Positions 37,153 through 46,476 are shown, counted from the stretch's first letter. The stretch is DNA of 64,000 nucleotides from Rebecca billardiae RCC1528 (GCA_965240325.2 OZ251228.1:1116001-1180000), one strand, 5' to 3'. Made by a program: numbers and translations. Notes: generated from the sequence alone by a model not told the origin.

Positions 37153-38538
37153 CTCCCGGCCGCAGGTTCCGGGAGATCGTCGCCGTGCTGGCTGGTGATT
37201 TCGTCATCCGGGAAAATATTAAAATAATGTAGTGTTGCTCGCCTGGTGACCCGGACCCGCCACGCTCCCCTCCTTGGAACGACGGTTGGCCACGGGATGC
37301 AAGCGCTTCACCCCGACTGGCCGAGGTCGCCGGAGTGAAAGGGAGTCAGTCAGTGCCCGCGCCCTGCTGGCCAGTGGCGGCGCGGCGGCCCGCGGATCAG
37401 GCAGGCGGACATGATGAGGATTTTCTGACACACGCCCTCGGCGCTGCGGGCGCGGATATGCCCGCGGAGCCGGCACATGTGGACGGGGTGTTGTGCGAGA
37501 GCATCTGGCGCCCTCCTGCGCCGCGTGTCTTGCGCCACGCCTCTTTCGCCTCGGCTCAGCGCAACGCGCACGCGCGTGCCACCTCAAGGCCAGCCTTGCC
37601 GCGCCGCAGCGCGCGCCGCAGCGCGGCGTGGTCGGGAAGGAGCGGGCGCTGCTGCCGGGCGAGATGGCGACGTCATATTCGCACGCCATGCCGCCCCGCG
37701 ACGCCTTGACGAGCGTATCGTCGGCCCGTTTGCATGCCTCTTCGACTTGTCACGAATGGCGTGCACGGCCCTTGCGCGGGCCTTGCGGTGCCCCTTGTAG
37801 GGACGATCATAGAGACACAGAACAGCGCCAGACGGGCGCGCGGGCTATGCACGCATGAGTGTTGACCGCCGCATGGTCATGTACAAGTGCTGGATGCGAC
37901 GCGCTCCTCGCGCTGATGCTCTTTCATCATTTTCTTTGAGCTCAAGTCTGGTTTCAGGCATAACACTTGATCAGCACTCGTCAACAGCTGTGCAGATCCG
38001 TTGGCGTGCCCTTTCGCGGCGTCGCGGGGGGGCATGGCGGGCGAATATGACATCGCCATCTTGTCCAGCAGCAGCGCTCGCTCCTGCCTGACCACGCCGC
38101 GCACGGCGCGCGCGCGGTCGGCCGCGGCGCGGCAAGCCGCAAGGCTGGCCTTGAGGCGGCGCGTGCGTGCGCGTTGCCCTGAGCCGAGGCTAAAGAGGCG
38201 TGATGCAAGACGCGCGGCGTAGAAGGGCGTCAGATGCTCTCGCATAACAGCCCGTCCACACGCACCGGCTCCGCGGGCACATCCGCGCCGCCAGGTGAGC
38301 ACGCCCTCGCCGCCGCCGCCGCCGGGCGGGCGTGGGCTAATAGAAAGACGTGAACGTCCCGGCCAGGACGGTCGCCGAGCGGCGGCAGCCGCCGGACTCT
38401 TCCCTTGGCCCTCCTTGCCTCCGTTCGCCAGTGTGTCGCTTGACGGCGTCGGTGTCCACTGACCAGTGGCCAGGACCCCATTTGAACCGCGCCTCCTCGG
38501 CACCGCGCCGGCTCGCGAAAGGATCGACCTCAGGAGCG
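37153..38538. other. Intergenic region between exportin-6 and the WD40-kinase gene
   Basis: The two genes are divergent, so both promoters should lie here. Apart from the inverted repeat at 37,450-38,290 I see no gene. Frames in this stretch follow the repeat arms and have no domains. The frame of the WD40 gene is open upstream to about 38,350 but has no ATG there. Confidence 0.6.
37450..38290. repeat. Inverted repeat, arms about 260 bp
   Basis: The left arm (37,450-37,705) matches the reverse complement of the right arm (38,018-38,290) with scattered substitutions and indels (roughly 85 percent by eye). The spacer is 312 bp. Shared blocks include the end around GCGCGGAT(A/G)TGCCCGCGGA and a segment reading ATGGCGA(C/T)GTCATATTCGC. 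The spacer part at about 37,768-37,812 resembles the spacer of the inverted repeat at 61.5-62.4 kb (CTTGC..GCGGTGCCC.TTG), hinting at one family. Confidence 0.8.
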
Positions 38539-41500
38539 ATGGAGGCGTGCGTGCGCACCATCGTGGGGCACACCGAGTCGGTGTACTCGGTGGCGACCTC
38601 GAGCGCGGACGGCGGCTGCCGCTGGGCCTTGTCCGCGTCTGCCGACGAGACAGTGCGGCTGTGGGATCTGCACTCGGGCGCGTGCGTGCGCATATTCAAG
38701 GGGCACACCTCCTGGGTGAACTCGGTGGCGACCTCGAGCGCGGACGGCGGCTGCCGCTGGGCCATGTCCGCGTCTGCCGACGAGACAGTGCGGCTGTGGG
38801 ACCTGCAGTCGGGTGCGTGCACGCGCACCCTCAAGGGGCACACATGGGGGGTGAACTCGGTGGCGCTCTCGAGCGCGGACGGCGGCTGCCGCTGGGCCGT
38901 GTCCGCGTCTGCCGACAAGAGTGTGCGGCTGTGGGACCTGCAGTCTGCGGGCGCATGCGTGCGCGTCTTCCAGGGGCACACCGACTGGGTGCTCTCGGTG
39001 GCGATCTCGAGCGCGGACGGCGGCTGCCGCTGGGCCGTGTCCGCGTCTGCCGACAAGAGTGTGCGGCTGTGGGACCTGCAGTCGGGCGCGTGCTCGCGCG
39101 TTTTCGAGGAGCACATCGACCAGGTGCTCTCGGTGGCGATCTCGAGCGCGGATGGCGGCTGCCGCTGGGCCGTGTCCGCGTCTGCCGACAAGAGTGTGCG
39201 GCTGTGGGACCTGCAGTCTGCGGGCGCATGCGTGCGCGTCTTCCAGGGGCACATCAACCGGGTGCTCTCGGTGGCGATCTCGAGCGCGGATGGCGGCTGC
39301 CGCTGGGCTATGTCCGCGTCTGCCGACAACACTATGCGGCTGTGGGACCTCAAGTCGGGCGCGTGTCTGAGAACCCTCGCGGGGCACACACACTGGGTGC
39401 GCTCGGTGGCGATCTCGAGCGCGGACGGCTGCTGTCGCTGCGTAGTGTCCGCGTCTGCCGACAACACCGTGCGGCTGTGGTCGCTCGCACCGCCTTCCGA
39501 GGCGCCGGGCGCAGCTGCACCGGTGGCGCTGGTAGACGAGGTGCTCGCGCCGCGCGCTGGTGACGCGCCTCCGGGCGCTATTGATGGCCAGGCCGCGCTC
39601 GAGGCTCTCGCCGAGTTGCGGGGCGCGGCGAACACTGCGCGCGCCGCGCTCGGCGCCGAGCAGGCTGCGATCCGCGCCGCCCTCGGCCGTGGCGGCGTGG
39701 ACGAGGCGCGGCTGTCGCGGCGCGATGCGCGGCGTGCCGAGCTGCGTGCCGCGCTCGAGGCGTACGTCGACGCGCTCGTGGACTCTCATCAGCGGCTGGC
39801 GGCGCTGCGTCGCGAGGCGCGCGCGTTGCGAGCGGCGCTCGAGCGCGCGGGCGCAGAGCAGCCGCACCCGCCGGCCGCCGACGGGTCCGGTCCGGCGTTC
39901 CTGCCGCCGTCTCGCGCGCTCGATCGCGCGGTGAGCGTGATGATGCGCGCGTACGACGTCACACCGCCGCCCTCCGGCGCGGGCGCGGGCGGCGCGGCGC
40001 TCGCGGCCGTGTGGGAGGTGGCGCGCCAGGCCATCGCCCTCGCGGCGCGCGGCATGTACGCTGACGCGGACGACGGCGCATGCGCCTCGGCGTGGGCGCT
40101 CGCCATGCCCTGCCTGTGCGACGCGGCACGCGATGCCGCCGGTGATGGCGGTGATGTCGTCCGCCTGTCCGATGCGGCGCGCGCGCGCGCGGACGCGTGT
40201 GACCAGATCGCCGCGACGGCCGAGCGCACGCGCGCGCTCGTGCGCGAGGCGGAGGCGGAGGCGCGCGAGATCCGCGCGCTGCCGCCCGCCGAGCGCGCGC
40301 ACGGCGCGCACGAGCTGCGCGAGCGCGAGGAGGCGTGCAAGGTTTCGTCGCGCGCGCTGCGTCTCGCGCACCGCGCTCTTGAAGATGCTCAGGACGACGG
40401 CGGCGACGTGGACGGCGCGCAGCGCGCGCTCGTCGACGCGCAGCGGCGCGCGCAGCGCACGCAGCGCGCGCGCGAGCGCTCGCTCGACCAGCTGTACGAG
40501 CTGGCGGACGGGCCGTTCCCCGAGCTGCCCGCCATGCTGCCCGGCGTGTTCGACGGCGCAGGCGCGCTGCCCGCGCGCGCGCGACCGGCGTGGCTGCACG
40601 GGCGCACGTTCGCGCAGTACGAGCCGTGCGAGTGGCCCGACGGCGCGGCGCCCGGCCGCGCGCGGCATGATGTGCTGCTGTGCGCGTTCGCAGGCGAGCG
40701 CGTCGTCCTGAAGGTGTACCGGCTGGCGAGCGACACGGAGCGCCGGCGGCTCGAGCGCGAGGTGGAGTTTGCGCTGGCGCACGCGCACCCAAACCTCGCG
40801 CGCGTGGCCGGCGTCTTCGTCGACGAGTCGCGCGGCGCGCTCGTGCAGATGCCGCTCTACTCGGGCGGCACGCTGGTCGGCTGGCTCAAGCAAGACGAGG
40901 CGGCGGGCTTGCCGCCCGAGGCGAAGCGCTTCGGCGCGCCGGGCGCGCGTATGCTCGAGCCAGCGCACGCGCGCGTCGCGCCCGTGCGCGTGCGCGCGCT
41001 GCGGCAGCTGCTGGGCGCGCTTGCGCACCTGCACGCGCGCGGCGCGGTGCACGGCGACGTGAAGCTCGAGAACGCGTTCGTGCAGCTGCCGGGCGACGAC
41101 GCGGCCAAGCGGCCGCTCGGCGCGGCCGAGCCGTTCCGCGTGCTGCTCGGCGACTTCGACCTGACGCGCGCGGAGGAGGCGCAGCACGCTGGCGGCGTGG
41201 CGAGCGCGACGACGCGCGTGGGCGCGGGCACCGAGGGCCACATGGCGCCCGAGCTGCTCCAGCCCGGCGCGCGCGCGAGTGCGGCCTCGGACGTGTTCGC
41301 GTTTGGCGTGTGCGTGCTCCGCGCGCTCGCGGCGGACGATGAGACACGCGCCGCGCTTGTGGGCTCGCTCCAGGGCGCGCGCGCCGCGGCGGCTGCGCTG
41401 GGCGAGCCGCTCGTCATGGCTGCTCTGTCGGACGCGCCGGACGCGCGGCCGAGCGCGGCGGAGCTCGAGAGCGCGGCGCTGTGGGCGGCGAGCGACGACG

Positions 41501-42330
41501 TACTGCGCGCGGCCGAGGCTGAGCACGAGGCGGCGGCCGCGACCGCGCGCGCCGCGCTGCGCACGTGCGCGGTGTGCTTGGACGAGGAGGTGCCGCCGGA
41601 CGAGTGCGCTGAGTGCGCGGGCGGCGGGCACGCGGTGTGCTCGGTCTGCCTCTCGAGTCACGTGCGCGTGTGCGCGCAGCCCGACGGCGGCGGCGGCGCG
41701 GTGCTCGACGCGGACGGGCGCGTGCCGTGCGTCGAGGCGGGCAACGGCTGCGCACACGCGTACCTGGATGGCGAGCTCGCGCGCCACACAGCCGCAGCCG
41801 CGTTCGACGAGTATTGGCGCGCACGCGAGCAGCGAGCCGAGGCGCGCGGCGAGGAGCGCGCAGCCGCGCGCGCGCACTCCGAGGTCGTTCGCCTCGCGGC
41901 GCTCGACGTGCCCGAGCGCTTGCTCGAGCAGCGGCGCGCGCACATCATCGAGGAGATCCTCACGCTCAAGTGCCCGCGCTGCGGCACGGCGTTTGCCGAG
42001 CGGCTCGACGGCGCGCGCGGCTTCGACGGCTGCTGCGCGCTGCGCTGCGCGCGCGATCGGTGCGGCTGCCACTTCTGCGCGTACTGCCTCGCCGACTGCG
42101 GCGCCGACGCGCACCCGCACGTGCTCGGCTGCGAGCACGGCAACGGCACGCCCTTTGCGCAGCGCGGGGAGTTCGAGGCGGCGCAGCGCGCGCGCCGCGA
42201 GCGCGCGCTGCGCAGCTACCTCACCGCCGAGGCGGGCCCGGATGGCGCGGCGCGCCAAGCGATCGTCGCGTCCGTCGAGCGCGAGCTGCGCGACCTGCGC
42301 ATCGATCCCGACGCACTCGCGCGCGCGTGA
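38539..42330 (+). CDS. WD40 propeller - kinase-like - RING/RING2 zinc protein (1,263 aa)
   Basis: One exon. ATG 38,539 (GCGATGG) is the first in the frame and directly precedes the first WD repeat. Residues 10-316 are seven WD40 repeats of 43-44 residues (GH...SV..SSADGGCRWA.SASAD..VRLWDL), enough for one closed propeller. Residues 345-440 and 540-650 are Ala-, Arg- and Glu-rich helices, likely coiled coil. Residues about 710-980 are kinase-like: K725 (VVLKVY), E741, HGDVKLEN (D840, K842, N845), DFD (872-874), HMAPELL (901-907). The glycine loop is not evident, and HRD and DFG are altered to HGD and DFD. Residues 1010-1045 form a C3HC-type RING-like cluster (CAVC...H..C..C). Residues 1145-1198 (CPRC...FDGCCALRC...CGCHFCAYC...H.H...C) resemble RING2/IBR of RBR ligases, with C1165 or C1166 in the catalytic position. 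I infer a WD40-guided ubiquitin ligase with kinase or pseudokinase control. Substrate unknown. Confidence 0.85.
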   Translation: MEACVRTIVGHTESVYSVATSSADGGCRWALSASADETVRLWDLHSGACVRIFKGHTSWVNSVATSSADGGCRWAMSASADETVRLWDLQSGACTRTLKGHTWGVNSVALSSADGGCRWAVSASADKSVRLWDLQSAGACVRVFQGHTDWVLSVAISSADGGCRWAVSASADKSVRLWDLQSGACSRVFEEHIDQVLSVAISSADGGCRWAVSASADKSVRLWDLQSAGACVRVFQGHINRVLSVAISSADGGCRWAMSASADNTMRLWDLKSGACLRTLAGHTHWVRSVAISSADGCCRCVVSASADNTVRLWSLAPPSEAPGAAAPVALVDEVLAPRAGDAPPGAIDGQAALEALAELRGAANTARAALGAEQAAIRAALGRGGVDEARLSRRDARRAELRAALEAYVDALVDSHQRLAALRREARALRAALERAGAEQPHPPAADGSGPAFLPPSRALDRAVSVMMRAYDVTPPPSGAGAGGAALAAVWEVARQAIALAARGMYADADDGACASAWALAMPCLCDAARDAAGDGGDVVRLSDAARARADACDQIAATAERTRALVREAEAEAREIRALPPAERAHGAHELREREEACKVSSRALRLAHRALEDAQDDGGDVDGAQRALVDAQRRAQRTQRARERSLDQLYELADGPFPELPAMLPGVFDGAGALPARARPAWLHGRTFAQYEPCEWPDGAAPGRARHDVLLCAFAGERVVLKVYRLASDTERRRLEREVEFALAHAHPNLARVAGVFVDESRGALVQMPLYSGGTLVGWLKQDEAAGLPPEAKRFGAPGARMLEPAHARVAPVRVRALRQLLGALAHLHARGAVHGDVKLENAFVQLPGDDAAKRPLGAAEPFRVLLGDFDLTRAEEAQHAGGVASATTRVGAGTEGHMAPELLQPGARASAASDVFAFGVCVLRALAADDETRAALVGSLQGARAAAAALGEPLVMAALSDAPDARPSAAELESAALWAASDDVLRAAEAEHEAAAATARAALRTCAVCLDEEVPPDECAECAGGGHAVCSVCLSSHVRVCAQPDGGGGAVLDADGRVPCVEAGNGCAHAYLDGELARHTAAAAFDEYWRAREQRAEARGEERAAARAHSEVVRLAALDVPERLLEQRRAHIIEEILTLKCPRCGTAFAERLDGARGFDGCCALRCARDRCGCHFCAYCLADCGADAHPHVLGCEHGNGTPFAQRGEFEAAQRARRERALRSYLTAEAGPDGAARQAIVASVERELRDLRIDPDALARA
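38566..39486 (+). repeat. In-gene WD40 DNA repeat, seven units of about 129-132 bp
   Basis: The propeller blades are almost identical at DNA level, including silent positions, in the block from GAGCGCGGACGGCGGCTGCC to CTGTGGGACCT. Differences concentrate in the short segment just after the GH dipeptide, which forms the top-surface loop of each blade. Units with the extra codon (QSAGACV) alternate with shorter ones. Recent tandem duplication or gene conversion is the simplest cause. Confidence 0.9.
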
Positions 42331-43001
42331 GATGAGCCCGCGTATCTGGACATCAGGTACGGTACGCGGCGTCCGGAAAGCAACGACGCGAGCGCGGCGA
42401 GCAGCTCCGGCCCTCGGCGCGGGACGCGCGCGCGGCCGCCTGCGGGCTGCTAGGCGGCGCTGCGCGGCTCGGCCACGGCTGGCGCGCGCTACGCGGCATC
42501 GAGCCCACCACACGCCGGGCGCACCACGGGTGGCAGACCGCCCGCGCCCAGCGCCGCGCGGACCACCTCGGACCTCGACGCACGTCGCCACCCAACCGCG
42601 CGCCGTCGTGGCGCGCCGCTCCATCTCCCTGTCTCGCCGACTGCTGCGGCAAAATACACCATGACGAGCATTTCATCCCAAACCTCCTCGACGCGCGTCG
42701 CCACCCAACTGCGCATTGTCGCGGCGCGCCGCTCCATCTCCCTGTCTCGCCGACTGCGGCAAATACATCATGACTACGAGCATTCACCTCCTCGACGCGT
42801 CGCCTCCCAACCCGTCTCAACCGCTCCCAGTCCCAACCCGTCGACCGTCTCAACCGCGCATCGTCGTGGCGCGTCACGGGCATCATCACGTAGCGTGCTT
42901 TATACGTGCGCGTAATTTACGCGTAGTATAATGCGCCGATCGTCTAGCTGCCGACTCGCGCCAGCAATCAGCATAGTTATATATATAGCTAGCTACGACA
43001 T
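42331..43001. repeat. Degenerate ~125 bp direct repeats downstream of the WD40 gene
   Basis: Two clear units, starting near 42,573 and 42,698, share CGTCGCCACCCAAC and CTCCATCTCCCTGTCTCGCC. A third weak unit begins near 42,795. No gene is supported. From about 42,900 the sequence becomes AT-richer. Confidence 0.65.
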
Positions 43002-43182
43002 GCCGCGAATCCGATTATACGATATAGCAGTAGCAGACTCTTCCGGAAGCAGCGGAAGCTAGTGAGTCAGTGTAGTAACTTAGACTTTACAGAGTCTGCC
43101 AAAACTAAAAGGCCGCGAATCCGATAGCAGCGTAGCTAAACTAGTGTAGTAACTTAGTTACAGAGTCTGCCAAAACTAAAAG
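43002..43182 (+). repeat. Two direct repeats in AT-richer DNA
   Basis: The copies at 43,002-43,111 and 43,112-43,182 share GCCGCGAATCCGAT at the start, AGTGTAGTAACTTAG in the middle and ACAGAGTCTGCCAAAACTAA at the end. The second copy is shorter by about 40 bp. Confidence 0.8.
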
Positions 43183-43299
43183 CAGACTTTTAATGGCGGG
43201 CCGTTAATTTAATTGTCTGCTGAGTGCTGATGCCCGTTGACCGTTATTATTATTTCTTCGCGGTGATGACACTTGACAGCATGTCATCTAATCATCATC

Positions 43300-43401
<102 letters not shown>

Positions 43402-43565
43402 TCCGATGCAGAAGGTCCCGATTTTACAGGAGCTCCGCTGCGAGCCGGAGTATTAATGACCTAGCCGGAAAGCATACTAAATAATGGAGGTGCTAGAACG
43501 ACGACTGCTTCCTGTGGCTGTGCGTGGCGGTGCGCGCAGGACAGCGCCGGAATGCCGCATGCGAC

Positions 43566-43696
43566 TGTTGGATGGCGTCAATCACTGCTACGCCTTATTA
43601 ATCAATAAGTGTGCACCTTGACGCATATACCCATACAGTTTACTATGATTTATTAAAGTGCACACTTGGTTAAGGCGTGATTAACGCCATCCAACA
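43566..43696. mobile_element. Hairpin MITE-like element, 131 bp
   Basis: The ends are imperfect terminal inverted repeats of about 45 bp: the left end begins TGTTGGATGGCGTCAATCAC and the right end, reverse complemented, begins TGTTGGATGGCGTTAATCAC. Both continue through CGCCTTA and AAGTGTGCAC. Only about 40 bp separate the arms. No target duplication is obvious. A second left end of the same family lies at 45,135-45,198. Confidence 0.65.
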
Positions 43697-43697
43697 C

Positions 43698-44639
43698 TCA
43701 TGAAATGTAGTACTGCTCATCAGTCGCGACGACTCTAATACCTTACCAGATCATAAATGCTATTCATCATAAATGCCTCATTGCCTTGATCGGCGAGCTG
43801 TTTCAGGCTTACACTTGCGTCGCGCGGGTAATCGCCTTCACATTTCTTAAAGGGAATCTTGGGATAACCGCGAAGCTCCGAGCGCTAACGAGCCCTGCTA
43901 AAAGCTCACCGCGCGCGACAGGACGGACATCGCCTCCACGGGCTACATTGCCTCTGCAACTTGGCTGTGGCAAGCTGGGTGATCGTTCTTCGTATTCGTT
44001 TCGCCCCGAACTGAATTTGCTTCGGGCCAATCGGCGGCTGCGCTCGTGCCAGCCGTATCGCGTCGTTAACGCGACAGATTATTCGTGCGGTGAGCAGCTT
44101 CGTCGCGGGAAGCAGCTGATATGATTCCACTTGCACAGTGCACTGGTGGTAGTGATGAAGGATCAAAGTCCATTACGGCGGCAGCATGGCGGCCTGGCCG
44201 AGATGCTCGTCTGGCTCGCCATCTGCTCGCCGCAGCGCGTCGCGCCGGGTCGTGCAGCCCGCGTGCGCGCCGACCTGCAAGATGTGTGCGCTTGGTATCG
44301 GTGAGCCGCCCCGCGTCAGCACGCGTGGGCGCCTCCGACTTGCTTCAGCCGCTGCGCGCGCGCCGCGCGCGCGCGCGCCGTCCGCGCACCGTATTGCCTC
44401 GCAGCAGCCGCGCGTCCGCGCACTGCTATCTCGTAGCAGCCGCGCCACCGGTCCGCCTGCTGCGGCACCGGCCCTGGCACCCCGGCGACGACGCCATCTG
44501 CTGAGATGCGCGCCCCAGGCCGCGTCAGCTCAACAGAGAATGTTCGATTCACGATTCAGGGCAAGGGTTTGGTTTGTTATTTCAATAGCTAGCAGACCGT
44601 TGATTGCCACCCGCATTCGGCATTGGCTTTGAATAATCA
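43698..44639. other. Mostly empty intergenic DNA
   Basis: No gene is supported except the doubtful small frame at 44,155-44,304. The 44,330-44,480 part is GCGC-rich. Confidence 0.5.
44155..44304 (+). CDS. Small open frame, possible exon of unknown gene
   Basis: A 49-codon frame from ATG 44,155. It contains HGGLAEMLVWLAICSPQRV and RADLQDVCAWY, which reads more like protein than its surroundings. It ends at TATCG|GTGAGC, a good splice donor overlapping the stop, so it could be a first exon. No downstream partner exon was found and I do not recognise a family. Confidence 0.2.
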   Translation: MKDQSPLRRQHGGLAEMLVWLAICSPQRVAPGRAARVRADLQDVCAWYR

Positions 44640-44935
44640 ATAATGTTGTATTAATCCCGAATTTCCTACGTGCACGATTTCTTTTCTTCTCCAGGCGGTT
44701 GGCTCCAACCGTCCGGATGGTCGAAGTATCCGGCACTGCCTGCAGAGCTGCAGGCGAAAGCTGCGCTGCCAGTTACGTATGGCGGCCGTTTGCCCCCCAC
44801 CCACCGCTTTTGTATCCGTTTCTGAGGACCTTCACCGCCCGCTCGTCCGCACGGAGGCGCTGCTGATGACGTCCGCAGGGACACCGTGATAAGCCCCTGC
44901 GTGACCGGGGAACTGGTAAGGCGGAATAAACATCA
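44640..44935. mobile_element. Dispersed non-autonomous element, 296 bp, with 8 bp target duplication
   Basis: It starts ATAATGTTGTATTAATCCCG and ends GGCGGAATAAACATCA. The end, reverse complemented (TGATGTTTATTCCGCC), resembles the start, suggesting short inverted termini. AATAATCA flanks both sides (44,632-44,639 and 44,936-44,943). A longer relative sits at 63,591-63,998. No coding capacity. An 8 bp duplication fits hAT-type transposition, but this is inference. Confidence 0.65.
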
Positions 44936-45134
44936 AATAATCAGAATACATACACTGATCCAGGCGCAGCACCCTCCCCGTGTGGTGTCAGAGCGCGCTC
45001 TCGAGCGCGTGCCTCCGAGCGCGGGGCGGCCGTTCTTGCTGCAATGGCCGCCTCGATGAGGTGCGGCAACGCGCCCCTCACCTGCCTGCGCCGGTCTGTT
45101 TTGTGGCGGTGTCTTTGTGCAGTACATCACTACA

Positions 45135-45198
45135 TGTTGGATGATGATCTCATGATGATGGCGCGTCAATCACGCCTTAACCAATAAGTAGTGTGCAC
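45135..45198. mobile_element. Solo left end of the hairpin MITE family
   Basis: TGTTGGATG is followed, after a short ATG-rich insertion, by GTCAATCACGCCTTAACCAA and GTGTGCAC, matching the left end of the 43,566-43,696 element. No right end was found nearby. Confidence 0.5.
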
Positions 45199-45673
45199 GA
45201 GTTAAAGCAGAGTCGTGTAAACTGTACCAATAAGATGCGGATCTCGATCTGGGAAAGGTCCACTACACTTTTCGGCATCAATTCTATAATTATGTCGTAG
45301 TATTTGGCCCGGAATTTCTGTACTCACACTCATGCCGTTATTCAAAATAAGGATTAATATTTAATAGCTTACGGGGTGGTAAGAACGCGGCGGTACAAAC
45401 GCAATCAAATCTAATCAGCGCGGACTGTCATATCCACTCACTACACCTTTTCCCTCCTAATTCCGTCTGCAAAATGCGAAATCCCCCAAACTCCTCACTC
45501 CTGCTGCGCGCGTTATCTTTGTTTTGATTTTATTCATTTTGCGGAGCATGCGCGCGCCGCTCCCCCGGCTTCGCTCCGACGCTCAGACCCTTGGCGGGGG
45601 TCCGTGGCCGTGCGCCATAAAGTGACACTGGTGGGGCGGCCTTCGCTCTACAGTAGCATAGCTGATTGCTCAG
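45199..45673. other. AT-richer intergenic DNA downstream of DDI1
   Basis: No gene seen. It is one of the lowest-GC stretches in the window and would hold the DDI1 3' UTR. Confidence 0.5.
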
Positions 45674-46327
45674 TCAGCGGCCTGTGACAAATGGCACAGA
45701 GAGGTCGCCTAGCTGAAGGCATCCACGCTCCAGGTCAATCACAGCCCTGTATTTCCGCATCATGTCGAGACCGAGGAGAAGCTCTGGGCCATGCCGCTGG
45801 TCCAGGACGGTGAGCGTGAGCGAGACGCGGGCGTTTGAGCCGCCAAGCTGCAGTTCAGCCAGGTGCACGCGTCCCACAATGTGTGCCGTGCCAACACCCG
45901 CAGCCACTCCGCGGAACTTGGTGTCGATCAGACGCGATAGACCGCATCGCTCGGCACATGCACGCGTGATGACGGTCATCTGCGCCCCAGTATCCACAAA
46001 TGCGCGAAGCCTCTCGCCGTTCAGCGTGCACTGCACATACAGCATCTCCACAGGGACGAATGCCTCGGGATTCGCCTCGATGGCGAGAGCGCGATTCTCG
46101 CGGATCACCTCACGCCCCGCGTCGGGGGCACGACCGACCAGCGATGCGGAAGGGTGCCGCGCGCGGTGGATTTCTTGCGCCTGCAGTGCGCGCGCGAGCT
46201 GCTCATCCACGTCTCCGGAACGTCTACCCGAAGCCATCTGCGAACGGCAGCCGCGCGGTGCTCCCGGAGCGGTTTGCCCAGAGACGGGTCCAGACGCGCC
46301 TCGGCCGCTCGCTCCAGAGCTATCCAT
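45674..46327 (-). CDS. DDI1: DDI1-like retropepsin-fold aspartic protease (217 aa)
   Basis: The retroviral-protease-like domain of DDI1/DDI2 is clear: NPEAFVPVEMLYVQC (86-100), the catalytic FVDTGAQMTVI (D112), CAERCGLSRLID (124-135), GVGTAHIVGRVHLAELQLG (144-162) and the LLGLDMM motif (184-190). Family knowledge: DDI1 is a homodimeric ubiquitin-dependent protease and proteasome shuttle. Its N-terminal ubiquitin-like domain is not present here: upstream of MDSSGAS the frame is low in complexity and runs into HMCES. The ATG at 46,325-46,327 is chosen for that reason. The active site reads DTG as in retroviral enzymes rather than the usual DSG of DDI1. The C-terminus stops soon after the domain, with no UBA. 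An upstream exon with the UBL cannot be excluded. Confidence 0.85.
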   Translation of the reverse strand: MDSSGASGRGASGPVSGQTAPGAPRGCRSQMASGRRSGDVDEQLARALQAQEIHRARHPSASLVGRAPDAGREVIRENRALAIEANPEAFVPVEMLYVQCTLNGERLRAFVDTGAQMTVITRACAERCGLSRLIDTKFRGVAAGVGTAHIVGRVHLAELQLGGSNARVSLTLTVLDQRHGPELLLGLDMMRKYRAVIDLERGCLQLGDLSVPFVTGR

Positions 46328-46476
46328 ACCTCTTCCTTGATCAGCGGGAAATCGACGCCGGCCAAAGCGAACACCCAACGGCGCGCGGCCTTCCCCAAGC
46401 TGGCGGTGGGAGCTGTTGTGTGGCGGGTGTGCGTGCGCGGGCGGCATTATTTTCCCAAGCGGCGGCCGCGGCCGCC
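46328..46476. promoter_or_regulatory. Short shared region between DDI1 and HMCES start codons
   Basis: The two genes are head to head with about 149 bp between start codons, so their promoters must overlap if these starts are right. I see no TATA-like box. The part next to HMCES is GC-rich (GGCGGCCGCGGCCGCC) and forms a NotI-like palindrome just before ATG 46,477. Confidence 0.45.

Noticed and set aside
38350-38538. 63-codon N-terminal extension of the WD40 gene
   Set aside because: It would need a GTG start; there is no ATG before 38,539 and the extension shows no conservation with the blades.
38530-42624. 1,364-codon minus-strand frame
   Set aside because: Exact antisense shadow of the WD40-kinase-RING gene; its own repeats only reflect the WD40 DNA repeats.
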